Shown here: positions 14,291 through 20,680 of the stretch, in pieces
How the letters are laid out: every line of letters begins with the position of its first letter
Position numbering within the stretch: the first letter of the stretch is position 1
Source: AC-50 sp035640455
GTDB taxonomy: Bacteria > Actinomycetota > Thermoleophilia > Gaiellales > Gaiellaceae
NCBI GenBank assembly: GCA_035640455.1
Contig: DASQWB010000090.1
Location: 1 to 20,680 of the forward strand
Direction: 5' to 3'
Length of the DNA: 20,680 bases
Position numbers and translations under genes: made by a program
The notes under the pieces: model-generated
What the model was told of the DNA's origin: nothing
Databases searched by the model: none
What the model saw: only the letters and a program-made list of their open reading frames with translations

Positions 14291-15193
14291 GTGGTTACGG
14301 TCGGGGGTATCGCGCTCGGGGGTACAACGGCGGACGGCGAGGCGATGACGGTCCTCGCGCTGGAGATGCCCCCAAAGATCCCGCTTGGCGTACGGCGCCT
14401 GACGCAGGAGGAGCTTGAGCGCGTTCACCTCGAGAAGTACAGGATCGACTTTCTCCTCGCGACCGGCGCCTTGCCGTTCGACGACGTGACCCGGGGATCA
14501 AACCCGCCCGACTTCCTCGTCAGCACGCCGTCCCGTATAGAAGGGGTCGAGTGCGCGGCGCTCACCATCCAGAAGCGCCGCGACGCGTTCGCACTGTTCG
14601 ACCGGTTTCGGGCCCGGCTGCTCAAAGCGGCGCGCCATGAACCGTTTCCGCACCTTAGGGACTGCGCGATCACGGTTCGGTTCGGAGACGGCATGGACCT
14701 TCCGCCTAGGGCTCATGACGAGGCCACCGTCGAGCGGTTTGTCGAGGTGCTAAGGAACGCGCGGATCGACCGCGCGGCGATCGCCGCGGCCTGGGCTCAG
14801 GCTACGCGGGAGGGGTTCCCCAAGCGATTTCCCGTTGACGCATTTCCGATCTTTCCGGTCGGCGAGGCAGGCGAGATGCAGATCGACCCTGTCGAAGCGA
14901 ACACGCTGCAGGGCAACTTCGCCCAGGAAACGGGGTTTGATGTCCAGCTCAACATGTCGCTCATGGTCAAGCAATCGGAGGTGCAGGACGAGTTCGAGCG
15001 CGTAGTGAGAAAGCACGACGCGCGGGGGGTCGACCGCCTGATCCTAAGCGTCAGCGCCCCCAACCACGACGGCTTCGTCTTACGCACCGAGGGCCTCGTC
15101 GTGGAGCAGCTCCCGCCGGTGCGGGTGAGCGCCAAGCACATCGAAACACTGACGATCCACAACTTCGACTCCGGCGCGATCCGAGACCTCTAG
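14291..15193 (+). CDS. Hypothetical protein with PD...E-x-A nuclease-like motif (cargo 2)
   Basis: A 300-residue protein of no family I can name. Residues 70-90 (SNPPDFLVSTPSRIEGVECA) resemble the strand pair of PD-(D/E)XK-fold proteins: P73-D74 and E87-x-A89, with the usual Lys absent or displaced (K95). A long basic helix follows (RRDAFALFDRFRARLLKAAR), and near the end GVDRLILSVSAPNHDGFVL resembles the last core strand of such folds. Active nuclease versus inactive restriction-like fold cannot be decided. No signal peptide or membrane helix. GTG 14291 is preferred for its TACCCT box; ATG 14345 is the alternative. It uses ATA, TTA, CTA and AGG codons rare in neighbours. It lies alone between two orphan OCD fragments. 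Confidence 0.75.
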   Translation: MVTVGGIALGGTTADGEAMTVLALEMPPKIPLGVRRLTQEELERVHLEKYRIDFLLATGALPFDDVTRGSNPPDFLVSTPSRIEGVECAALTIQKRRDAFALFDRFRARLLKAARHEPFPHLRDCAITVRFGDGMDLPPRAHDEATVERFVEVLRNARIDRAAIAAAWAQATREGFPKRFPVDAFPIFPVGEAGEMQIDPVEANTLQGNFAQETGFDVQLNMSLMVKQSEVQDEFERVVRKHDARGVDRLILSVSAPNHDGFVLRTEGLVVEQLPPVRVSAKHIETLTIHNFDSGAIRDL

Positions 15194-15208
15194 ACCTTGC
15201 CGCGCCTC

Positions 15209-15236
15209 GGTCCGACTGGCGGTGTTCCGCCGGACC
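15209..15236 (+). terminator. Stem-loop after the 300-residue gene
   Basis: GGTCC...GGACC encloses GGCGG-TGTT-CCGCC with a bulge on the left arm, starting 16 bases after the stop codon. There is no T-run, so it is at most an atypical terminator or 3'-end stabiliser. Confidence 0.4.
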
Positions 15237-15287
15237 ATAGCCCGGCGCTCCCGCAGGCGGCCTCCTCCTCATTGAGGGACGTCGCGC

Positions 15288-15401
15288 GACGAGGACGTCA
15301 CCGTCTTCGACTCGACCGGGCTCGCGATCCAGGATCTCGCGATCGCGCTCGCCGCGCTCGAGCGCGTGGACGAGCTCGGCCTGCCGCAGCTGCCGCTCTA
15401 G
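15288..15401 (+). pseudogene. Orphan OCD C-terminal fragment, copy C
   Basis: Thirty-seven codons (DEDVTVFDSTGLAIQDLA ... ELGLPQLPL, stop TAG) that match the ends of copies A and B in the same orientation. To the left the match breaks up: AGGCGG and GAGGG (15255-15279) can still be paired with copy B but out of frame. As the most distal and most decayed copy it is best read as the oldest, displaced end of the original gene. Confidence 0.75.
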
Positions 15402-15418
15402 CCGACGCGGCGAATCGT

Positions 15419-16594
15419 CTACGCGAGCGAGGCCGATGAGGTCGGCGCCGTCCCGATCAGCCGGGCGGGATCGAAGTGCTCGAGGATCGGATGCGGCCGC
15501 CCGAGCATGGCTTGCGCGACGAGCTCGCCGCACATGAAGCCGAGCACGTTTCCATGGCCCGAGTAGCCGGCGGCGACCCACACACCGTCGCGGCTCGGGA
15601 TCGGCCCGACGAGCGGCAGCAAGTCCTGCGTCAGGCCGAAGATCCCGGCCCAGCGGTAGGCGACCGCCGGCATCTCCCCGAGCAGCTCGACGAGGAACGC
15701 GTCGAGGGCCTCCTGGATCGTCGGCGTCGTCTCCTCGACGTCCGTCAGTTCGGCGAGGATCGAGAAGTCGCGAAAGCCCCCGAGCACGATCCGCCCATCC
15801 GGAACTTGCTGCCAGTAATCGAACCCGTTTCGGGCGTAGTTCATGTACTCGAATAGGCGCTCCGGCCACTGCTCGGTCGCGACGACCTGTCCTCGAGCTG
15901 GCCAGATCACCTCGTCGAGGTCCGGGAGCAGGCCTCGGCCCGACCCGTCGGTCGCGAGGACGATCCGCGGCGCCGAAAGCTCGTCGAGCGACTCGACGCG
16001 GGTGCCTTCGGAGACCTCAACGCCCGCCTCGAGCGCGCGTGCGGCGAGGCGCAGCACGAAGCGCGCCGGCTGGAGCGAGCCGTCGTGGCGGTGCAGGATC
16101 CCGCCCAGGGAACCGGCCTGCAGGCATGGCGGCAGCGCGTCGCGTGGACGCCACTCGGCCTCGAACCCGTCCGAGCGCAGCGCGGCGTGCTCGAGCCGAA
16201 GCTGCTCGAGCTCCTCCTCGTCCGCGGCCAGCTTGAGACTGCCCGGTCGAGTCAGCGCGTCCCCGGCCAGCGCCTCGAGGCGATCCAGGTACTCCTCCGT
16301 GAGGCGCCAGTAGGCACGGGCAGTCTGGCGTCCGAACGACTCGCATGCGACGTCGTACCGCATCGCGGCGCCGCGGAGGGCGAACCCGCCGTTCCGGCCG
16401 CTGGCTCCGCCCGCGACCGACCGCGCCTCGTAGAGGCGAACGCGGAGCCCTCCCTCGGCAAGCGCGAGCGCACAGGCGCAGCCGGTGACGCCGCCGCCGA
16501 TGATCTCGACGTCAGCCGGCTCGTCGAGCGGTCGCCGCGGGAGCGGCTGCGGCGCCTCCTCCGCCAGCCACCACGGGATCGTCTCAGAGCTCAT
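15419..16594 (-). CDS. FAD-dependent amine/amino-acid oxidase (DAO family)
   Basis: A 391-residue flavoprotein of the D-amino acid oxidase/glycine oxidase family, closest in style to gamma-glutamylputrescine oxidase-like enzymes. It would oxidise an amine or amino acid with release of hydrogen peroxide. VEIIGGGVTGCACALALAEG (29-48) is the FAD Rossmann fingerprint, E56 (RLYEA) binds the ribose, GGASGRNGGF (62-71) is the flavin loop, and GVWVAAGYSGHGNVLGFMCG near the C-terminus is the second FAD contact. Start ATG 16594 follows TATTCA by seven bases, a weak -10. The substrate is unknown; proximity to a cyclodeaminase may hint at amino-acid catabolism, which is inference. The 172-bp gap to dprA shows no gene. 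Confidence 0.9.
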   Translation of the reverse strand: MSSETIPWWLAEEAPQPLPRRPLDEPADVEIIGGGVTGCACALALAEGGLRVRLYEARSVAGGASGRNGGFALRGAAMRYDVACESFGRQTARAYWRLTEEYLDRLEALAGDALTRPGSLKLAADEEELEQLRLEHAALRSDGFEAEWRPRDALPPCLQAGSLGGILHRHDGSLQPARFVLRLAARALEAGVEVSEGTRVESLDELSAPRIVLATDGSGRGLLPDLDEVIWPARGQVVATEQWPERLFEYMNYARNGFDYWQQVPDGRIVLGGFRDFSILAELTDVEETTPTIQEALDAFLVELLGEMPAVAYRWAGIFGLTQDLLPLVGPIPSRDGVWVAAGYSGHGNVLGFMCGELVAQAMLGRPHPILEHFDPARLIGTAPTSSASLA

Positions 16595-16766
16595 TTCGGA
16601 ATGAATACGCGCTGACCGGGTGCGGTGGGCGAGTGCGAGCCAAAGGACGCAAGGAGCGCGCGTTGCCGGAGACTAGGGGCGCGACCGAGGACGCAGGATC
16701 GCGCCGCCCAGCGCGGCCGGGCAAGCCGTGGCACTGCGAAAGGAGCTCTCACACATGTCGCGGATG

Positions 16767-17765
16767 CTAGTCCGGCGGCATCACCCCCCTGTAGACGCCG
16801 GCGTCCTCCGCCACCAGCCCCGCCAGCTCGAGCTCGGCGAGCGCCGCCGCCACGTCGCCGGCGTCGAGCCCGGTGGCGCGGCCGATCGCGTCGGCGCCAC
16901 GCGGTTCCTCCTGGAGCCGCTCCAGGACCGTCTGGGCCGCTGCGCCGAGCGCGACCGGCTCGGCTCGAGCCGCCTCGAGTCCGAAGAGTTCGAGGACGTC
17001 CTCCGGACGCGTCAGCGGCGTCGCCCCGAGGCGGAGGAGGCCATTCGAGCCCGCCGAGAGCGTCGAGGTGATCTCGCCGGGCACCGCGAGCACCTCCCGT
17101 CCCTCCTCGAGCGCGAAGTCGGCTGTGATCAGCGCCCCGCTTCCCTCCCGCGCCTCGACGACGACGGTGACCGCCGCGAGGCCGGCGACGATCCGATTCC
17201 GGGCCGGGAAGCGCCACGGTGCCGGCGCGACGCCGGGCGCGTACTCGGAGACGACGAGTCCGAGGCCCTTGCCGGCGATCTCGGCGGCGAGGCGCGCGTG
17301 TGCGGCCGGATAGTCGCGATCGACGCCGCAGCCGAGGACGGCGACGGTGGATCCGCCCGCCTCGAGAGCGCCGCGGTGTGCCTCGCCGTCCACGCCGCGG
17401 GCAAGGCCACTCACCACCACGAGGCCTGCCGAAGCGAGCTCGCGAGCGAGCATCCGTGCGACCCCGCCGCCGTACGCGGAGCACGCCCGAGCCCCGACGA
17501 TCGCCACGGCCGGCCCGGCGAGAAGCGCTGGACCACCCGCCCCTCGGAGGAAGAGCCCCGCCGGCGGATCGTGGATCGCCGCGAGGAGCGGAGGAAACGC
17601 CGGATCGGAGCGGGCGAGGAAGCGGATGCCGCGGCGCTCGAGCTCGCCGAGGTAGCGGCGCTCGTCGAAGGCGGCGGCGAAGTGCGCGAACCGCCCACCG
17701 CGCGGTCTCGAGACGACGTGCGAGTCCGACGCGGCGGCGAAGGCGGCGAGGGCGAGCTCCGTCAC
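16767..17765 (-). CDS. dprA: DNA processing protein DprA
   Basis: A 332-residue DprA/Smf, which binds incoming single-stranded DNA and loads RecA during natural transformation. The Rossmann-like core shows VAIVGARACSAYG (87-99), VVVSGLARGVDGEAHRGAL (116-134), RFPARNRIVAGLA (185-197), REGSGALITADFALEEGRE (206-224) and VPGEITSTLSAGSNGLLRLG (228-247). The last 65 residues form the usual DprA winged helix (ERLQEEPRGADAIGRATG...). The N-terminal SAM-like region is short. The GTG start at 17765 overlaps the comM stop by four bases (GTGA), so the two are coupled. No comEA/comEC is in the window, so competence cannot be asserted. Confidence 0.96.
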   Translation of the reverse strand: MTELALAAFAAASDSHVVSRPRGGRFAHFAAAFDERRYLGELERRGIRFLARSDPAFPPLLAAIHDPPAGLFLRGAGGPALLAGPAVAIVGARACSAYGGGVARMLARELASAGLVVVSGLARGVDGEAHRGALEAGGSTVAVLGCGVDRDYPAAHARLAAEIAGKGLGLVVSEYAPGVAPAPWRFPARNRIVAGLAAVTVVVEAREGSGALITADFALEEGREVLAVPGEITSTLSAGSNGLLRLGATPLTRPEDVLELFGLEAARAEPVALGAAAQTVLERLQEEPRGADAIGRATGLDAGDVAAALAELELAGLVAEDAGVYRGVMPPD

Positions 17766-19219
17766 GCCGCCATCTCACGCGGTGTGCGGTAGGCGAGCGC
17801 CTCGGCCACGTGCTCGGCTTCGACCCGCTCGCTCTGCGCCAGTACTGCCGCCGTCGCCGCTACACGGGCGACGCGGGCGCGGCCGCGCGCGGAGAGCGGC
17901 ATCCGCTCGACCGCGCGTGCGAGGAGGTCGTCGGCGGCACCCGTCCGGGACGGCGCGCCTGCGGCGAGCCGCTCCCGGGCCGCGACGACCCGCGGCAGGA
18001 CGGCCGCCGACGGCTCCCCGCACTCCGCCGCGAGCTCGTGCGCGCGCGGCCGCGGAACGGTGACGACGAGGTCGAAGCGGTCGACGAGCGCCCGCGAGAG
18101 CTTGTCGCGGAACGACGCGAGGCGCTGCGGCGAGCACGAGCACTCCGCCGCCGGGTCTCCGCGGCCGCCGCAGGGACAGAGGTTCATCGTGCCGACGAGC
18201 TGAAATCGCGCCGGGAAGAGCGCCCGCCCGCCGGCCCGGGCGATGCTGATCGTGCCGTCCTCGAGCGGCTGCCGCAGCGCCTCGAGCGCGGACCGCTGGA
18301 ACTCCGGGAGCTCGTCGAGGAGCAGCACTCCGCGGTGCGCGAGGCTCGCCTCGCCCGGTCGCGGCCCGGGACCGCCGCCGACGATCGCCGCGACCGACGC
18401 GCTGTGGTGCGGCGCGCGGAACGGGGGCGCCGCCACGAGCGGCCGCTCCGGGTGGAGGACGCCTGCGACGGAGTGGATCCGCGTCACCTCGATCGCCTGC
18501 TCGCGGTCGAGCGGCGGCAGGATCCCGGGCAGCCGGCGACCGAGCATCGTCTTGCCGGTCCCAGGCGGCCCGGCGAAGAGGAGGTTGTGTCCGCCGACGG
18601 CGGCCAGCTCGAGCGCCCGCCGCGCCCGCTGCTGGCCGAGGACGTCGGCGAGGTCGGGCACGGGGAGCGCCGGAGGGAGGCCGTTCCGGGATACGTACGG
18701 CGGCGGGTCGCGCTCGCCGCGGAAGTAGGCGACCGCGACCGCGAGGTGTTCCACGGGAACGACCTCGATCGGCGCCAGCTCTGCCTCGGGCATCGACTCG
18801 GCGGCGCAGACGAGCCGGCCTAGGCCCTCGCGGTAGGCGCCCTCGGCGACGGCGAGCACGCCACCGACGGGCCGCACGCGCCCATCGAGCGCGAGCTCCC
18901 CGAACGCCGCGTGCTCGAAGACCCGCTCCGGTGGGATCTGGCGCGAAGCGGCCAGGATGGCGAGCGCGATCGGCAGGTCGAAGCCCGAGCCGACCTTGCG
19001 GAGCTCGGCCGGGGCAAGGTTCACGGTTATCCGCCTGCGCGGCCACTCGAGCTCTGCGGAGGCGACACCACTCCGGACTCTCTCCTTGGCCTCCTGGCAG
19101 GCGCGGTCGGCGAGGCCGACGATGGCGAAACTGGGCACGCCGAGCTGGAGGTGCGCTTCGACCTCGACCCGGCGCGGCTCGAGTCCGATGAGGGCGTACG
19201 TGACGGCGCGTGCGAGCAC
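17762..19219 (-). CDS. comM: YifB/ComM family Mg-chelatase-like AAA+ ATPase
   Basis: A 485-residue ComM, a hexameric helicase that promotes branch migration during transformation. The N-terminal Lon-like domain (VTYALIGLEPRRVEVEAHLQ, FAIVGLADRACQEAKERVRS) is followed by GPPGTGKT (217-224, Walker A), APHHSASVAAIVGGG (269-283), GVLLLDELPEF (297-307, Walker B), GTMNLCPCGG (343-352) with a second Cys pair CSCS (360-363), and RFDL (381-384). I take GTG 19219 as start because TACCGT lies seven bases upstream and family members begin near VLARAVTYALIGLE. A longer frame to 19507 would run antisense through the GNAT gene. Coupled to dprA downstream. Confidence 0.95.
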   Translation of the reverse strand: MLARAVTYALIGLEPRRVEVEAHLQLGVPSFAIVGLADRACQEAKERVRSGVASAELEWPRRRITVNLAPAELRKVGSGFDLPIALAILAASRQIPPERVFEHAAFGELALDGRVRPVGGVLAVAEGAYREGLGRLVCAAESMPEAELAPIEVVPVEHLAVAVAYFRGERDPPPYVSRNGLPPALPVPDLADVLGQQRARRALELAAVGGHNLLFAGPPGTGKTMLGRRLPGILPPLDREQAIEVTRIHSVAGVLHPERPLVAAPPFRAPHHSASVAAIVGGGPGPRPGEASLAHRGVLLLDELPEFQRSALEALRQPLEDGTISIARAGGRALFPARFQLVGTMNLCPCGGRGDPAAECSCSPQRLASFRDKLSRALVDRFDLVVTVPRPRAHELAAECGEPSAAVLPRVVAARERLAAGAPSRTGAADDLLARAVERMPLSARGRARVARVAATAAVLAQSERVEAEHVAEALAYRTPREMAA

Positions 19220-19226
19220 GCAAGCC

Positions 19227-19232
19227 ACGGTA
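19227..19232 (-). promoter_or_regulatory. Putative -10 box TACCGT for comM-dprA
   Basis: Minus-strand TACCGT, seven bases (GGCTTGC) before GTG 19219, fits the leaderless arrangement. It places the comM-dprA promoter in the 72-bp gap to the divergent GNAT gene and implies these two are transcribed apart from yraN. Confidence 0.5.
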
Positions 19233-19291
19233 GACGCCGCCGGCGCATGGCCTGTGCCGGGACTGCGCCGAATCTGGAACAGTCGCCGCGC

Positions 19292-19741
19292 ATGGTCACG
19301 ATTCGACATGCCGAGCCAGCCGACCACGCGCGGATCTCGCCACACCTCGACGCCTGGTGGGGCGGCCGCCCGATGCGCGCGATGCTGCCGCGGCTCTTCT
19401 TCGAGCACTTCCGCGACACGAGCTTCGTCGCCGAGGAGGACGGCGAGCTCGTCGGGTTCCTCTGCGGCTTCCTGTCGCAGACGTTTCCCGACGAGGCATA
19501 TGTCCACTTCGTCGGCGTCCGGCCGGATCGGCGTGGCGGCGGCCTCGGCGCCGAGCTCTACGAGCGGTTCTTCGCAGCCGCACGAGGCGCAGGACGATCG
19601 GTCGTCCGTTGCGTGACCGCGCCCGCCAACGAAGCCTCAGTCGCGTTCCACCGGCGGCTCGGCTTCGAGATCGAGGCGGAGATCGCGAACTACGACGGCC
19701 GCGGCGAGGCGCGCGTCCTGCTCTGCAAGCGACTCGACTGA
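19292..19741 (+). CDS. GNAT family N-acetyltransferase
   Basis: A 149-residue single-domain acetyl-CoA-dependent acyltransferase. MVTIRHAEPADHARISPHLD is the usual first strand and helix, GELVGFLCGFL (51-61) strand 4, and VHFVGVRPDRRGGGLGAELYERF (71-93) holds motif A with the RRGGGLG pyrophosphate loop. NEASVAFHRRLGFEIEAE (113-130) is motif B. The acceptor cannot be predicted. ATG 19292 is the first start fitting the domain; no ribosome binding site or TAnnnT box stands out. It is inserted between comM and the methyltransferase on the opposite strand and ends four bases from the end of the methyltransferase remnant. Confidence 0.9.
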   Translation: MVTIRHAEPADHARISPHLDAWWGGRPMRAMLPRLFFEHFRDTSFVAEEDGELVGFLCGFLSQTFPDEAYVHFVGVRPDRRGGGLGAELYERFFAAARGAGRSVVRCVTAPANEASVAFHRRLGFEIEAEIANYDGRGEARVLLCKRLD

Positions 19742-19745
19742 CGCG

Positions 19746-20324
19746 TTATGCGGCTAAAACGGGCAGCTCGACGATCGCGCTGCCTCCTCAGGCGCCTCCT
19801 CCGCGAGCTCGGAGACGGGCTCGTGGCCCCACCCGCGCACGATCCGCCGCACGGGATCGGCGGGCAGCCGCGGCGTAGGCTGCCGTAACCGCAGACGATC
19901 AGGCCGGGCGCCACCAAGCGCCCGAGCAGGCGCTCGACGAGCTCGCGCCACCGCTTCTCGGGCGCGTAGACGAGCTCCGTGCGAACGAAAGTCGAAGCGC
20001 CGCGGCGACTCGGGCTCCCACTCGAGCGCGTCGCCGGCGAAGAAGCGATCCGCCCAGTGCAGGAGACGCGCGTGCGAGCGCCACGAGCCGCGGCGAGAAG
20101 TCGAGCCCGTACGGCTCGATGCGGCACGGCGACCAGCGGACGAGCGACTCGAGCAGGTATCCGGTCGCGCCGCCGACGTCGAGGTAGCTCGCGGGCCTGT
20201 CGATCGCGCGGACGATTGGCCGCCGCGCCGCCTCCCAGCGCGCCTCGTCACCGCCGAAGCCCGACTGCCGTCGCGGGTCGTCGCTCGCGAGGTAGTACTC
20301 CTCGTAGACTCGACGGGCCACCAC
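19746..20324 (-). pseudogene. SAM-dependent methyltransferase broken by several frameshifts
   Basis: Starting at GTG 20324, one base after the yraN stop, the frame reads RRVYEEYYLASDD... then YLDVGGATGYLLESL, motif I of class I methyltransferases, then YGLDFSPRLVALARA. Near 20064-20073 the sense shifts frame to LLHWADRFFAGDALEWEP, at the T-run near 19988-19990 to VRTELVYAPEKRWRELVERL...LIVCGYGSLRR, and near 19867-19871 back to LPADPVRRIVRGWGHEPVSEL. A fourth shift near 19774-19782 would give the likely ancestral end AIVELPVLAA with TAA at 19746. The pieces join into one collinear domain, so this is a decayed gene or a cluster of sequence errors. The surrounding genes are all intact, which favours decay. 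Confidence 0.8.
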
Positions 20325-20325
20325 A

Positions 20326-20680
20326 TCAGAACGCGTTCGCGAGCCGCTCGAGCCGGCCGCCGCGCTCCGCGACGACGTCGAACGAGACCGCGAGACCGTC
20401 GAGCTCCGGATGCGCGGCCAGCCAGGACTCCGCCGCCTGCCGCAGCCGGCGCTGCTTCTCCGGCCCGACCATCTCGACGGGATCGCCGTATGCCCGTCCC
20501 GCCTTCGCCTTGACCTCGACGAACACGACGCGCTCGCCCCGCCGCACGACCAGGTCGAGCTCGTACCCGCCGGCCCAGGCGTTGGCGTCGAGGATCCGGT
20601 AGCCGCGCAGGAGGTACTGCCGGCGCGCGCGCCGCTCGACCGCCGCGCCGGCGGCACGGGTGCTCAGTCCTCGCCGGCCC
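20326..20680 (-). CDS. yraN: YraN/UPF0102 family endonuclease-like protein (5' end outside window)
   Basis: The last 117 residues of a YraN-family protein, a small PD-(D/E)XK-fold protein of poorly known function. Visible hallmarks are AVERRARRQYLLRGYRILDA, NAWAGGYELDLVVRRGERVV with the metal-binding D of YELDLV, FVEVKAK (E-x-K), and KQRRLRQAAESWLAAHPEL. Family members are about 115-130 residues, so little is missing. The stop TGA is one base before the methyltransferase GTG, so those two formed an operon. Its place upstream of comM and dprA follows a gene order common in bacteria. Confidence 0.92.
   Translation of the reverse strand, partial: GRRGLSTRAAGAAVERRARRQYLLRGYRILDANAWAGGYELDLVVRRGERVVFVEVKAKAGRAYGDPVEMVGPEKQRRLRQAAESWLAAHPELDGLAVSFDVVAERGGRLERLANAF

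Larger units (their letters stand above)
13088..15401. mobile_element. Candidate nested insertion array in the 3' end of the cyclodeaminase gene
   Basis: The order is [working OCD 3' end A]-[small gene, minus]-[orphan 3' end B]-[PD..ExA gene, plus]-[orphan 3' end C]. The repeats point the same way, each interval holds one gene of unusual codon use, and orphan C is shorter and more decayed at its left edge than B. This matches serial insertion at one site, each event restoring the reading frame with an imported 3' end, as known for e14-like prophages in icd. No integrase, transposase or classical terminal inverted repeats are seen, so the mechanism is unknown and mobility is inference. Confidence 0.45.

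Noticed and set aside
13288..15378. Exact 2000-bp spacing between OCD repeat copies A and C
   Set aside because: The round number has no meaning; the two intervals (852 and 1148 bp) differ and each is set by its cargo gene length.
13088..15401. Insertion sequence or prophage remnant with its own recombinase
   Set aside because: No DDE, serine or tyrosine recombinase, reverse transcriptase or terminal inverted repeat could be found; only the 3'-end repeats and two unknown genes are present.
16595..16766. Gene in the gap between the FAD oxidase and dprA
   Set aside because: Short frames there run into dprA antisense and show no start signals or family features.
1..20680. tRNA, rRNA or CRISPR array
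   Set aside because: Reading both strands I saw no cloverleaf with a GGTTCGAATC-type T arm, no rRNA core sequence and no regularly spaced short repeats.

Overview
The window is very GC-rich chromosomal DNA with strong G/C bias at third codon positions, frequent GTG starts and few Shine-Dalgarno sites. The gene content (AddAB-type pair, bacterial topoisomerase IB, split three-subunit PntAB transhydrogenase, yraN-comM-dprA block) and the many apparent leaderless starts behind TAnnnT boxes suggest a high-GC actinomycete, possibly class Thermoleophilia (Gaiella/Solirubrobacter-like). That placement is inference from gene style; there is no rRNA here.

Layout. 1-3560 (minus): an AddB-like exonuclease subunit followed, with a 4-bp overlap, by an AddA/UvrD-type helicase that leaves the left edge. 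3631-3875: a zinc-ribbon/AT-hook mini-protein with its own intrinsic terminator. 3934-4953 (minus) and 4977-6047 (plus): topoisomerase IB and an isocitrate/isopropylmalate dehydrogenase family enzyme, fired divergently from a 23-bp gap with overlapping -10 boxes. 6124-9398 (minus): an HD-GYP phosphodiesterase, a DedA membrane protein and a GT-C type membrane glycosyltransferase. 9453-13401 (plus): pntA1, a possible 53-residue small gene, pntA2, pntB and an ornithine cyclodeaminase/mu-crystallin family enzyme, likely one NAD(P)(H)-linked operon. 15419-16594 (minus): FAD amine/amino-acid oxidase. 16767-20680: dprA, comM, a GNAT acetyltransferase, a frameshifted methyltransferase and yraN (partial), i.e. 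the conserved yraN-comM-dprA neighbourhood with two extra genes inside.

The most unusual region is 13088-15401. The 3' end of the cyclodeaminase gene is present three times in direct orientation: once as the working end of the gene (13171-13401), once as a 77-codon orphan (14023-14253) and once as a shorter orphan (15288-15401). Between successive copies sits exactly one gene of atypical codon use: a 153-residue coiled-coil/winged-helix-like protein (minus) and a 300-residue protein with a PD...E-x-A nuclease-like motif (plus). The working copy also has a 66-bp in-frame duplication at the point (codons for FCDxWEQA) where the homology of the first orphan also begins. The simplest reading is serial insertion into one protein-coding gene, each event supplying a new 3' end plus a single cargo gene and pushing the old 3' end downstream. 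No recombinase is encoded in the window.
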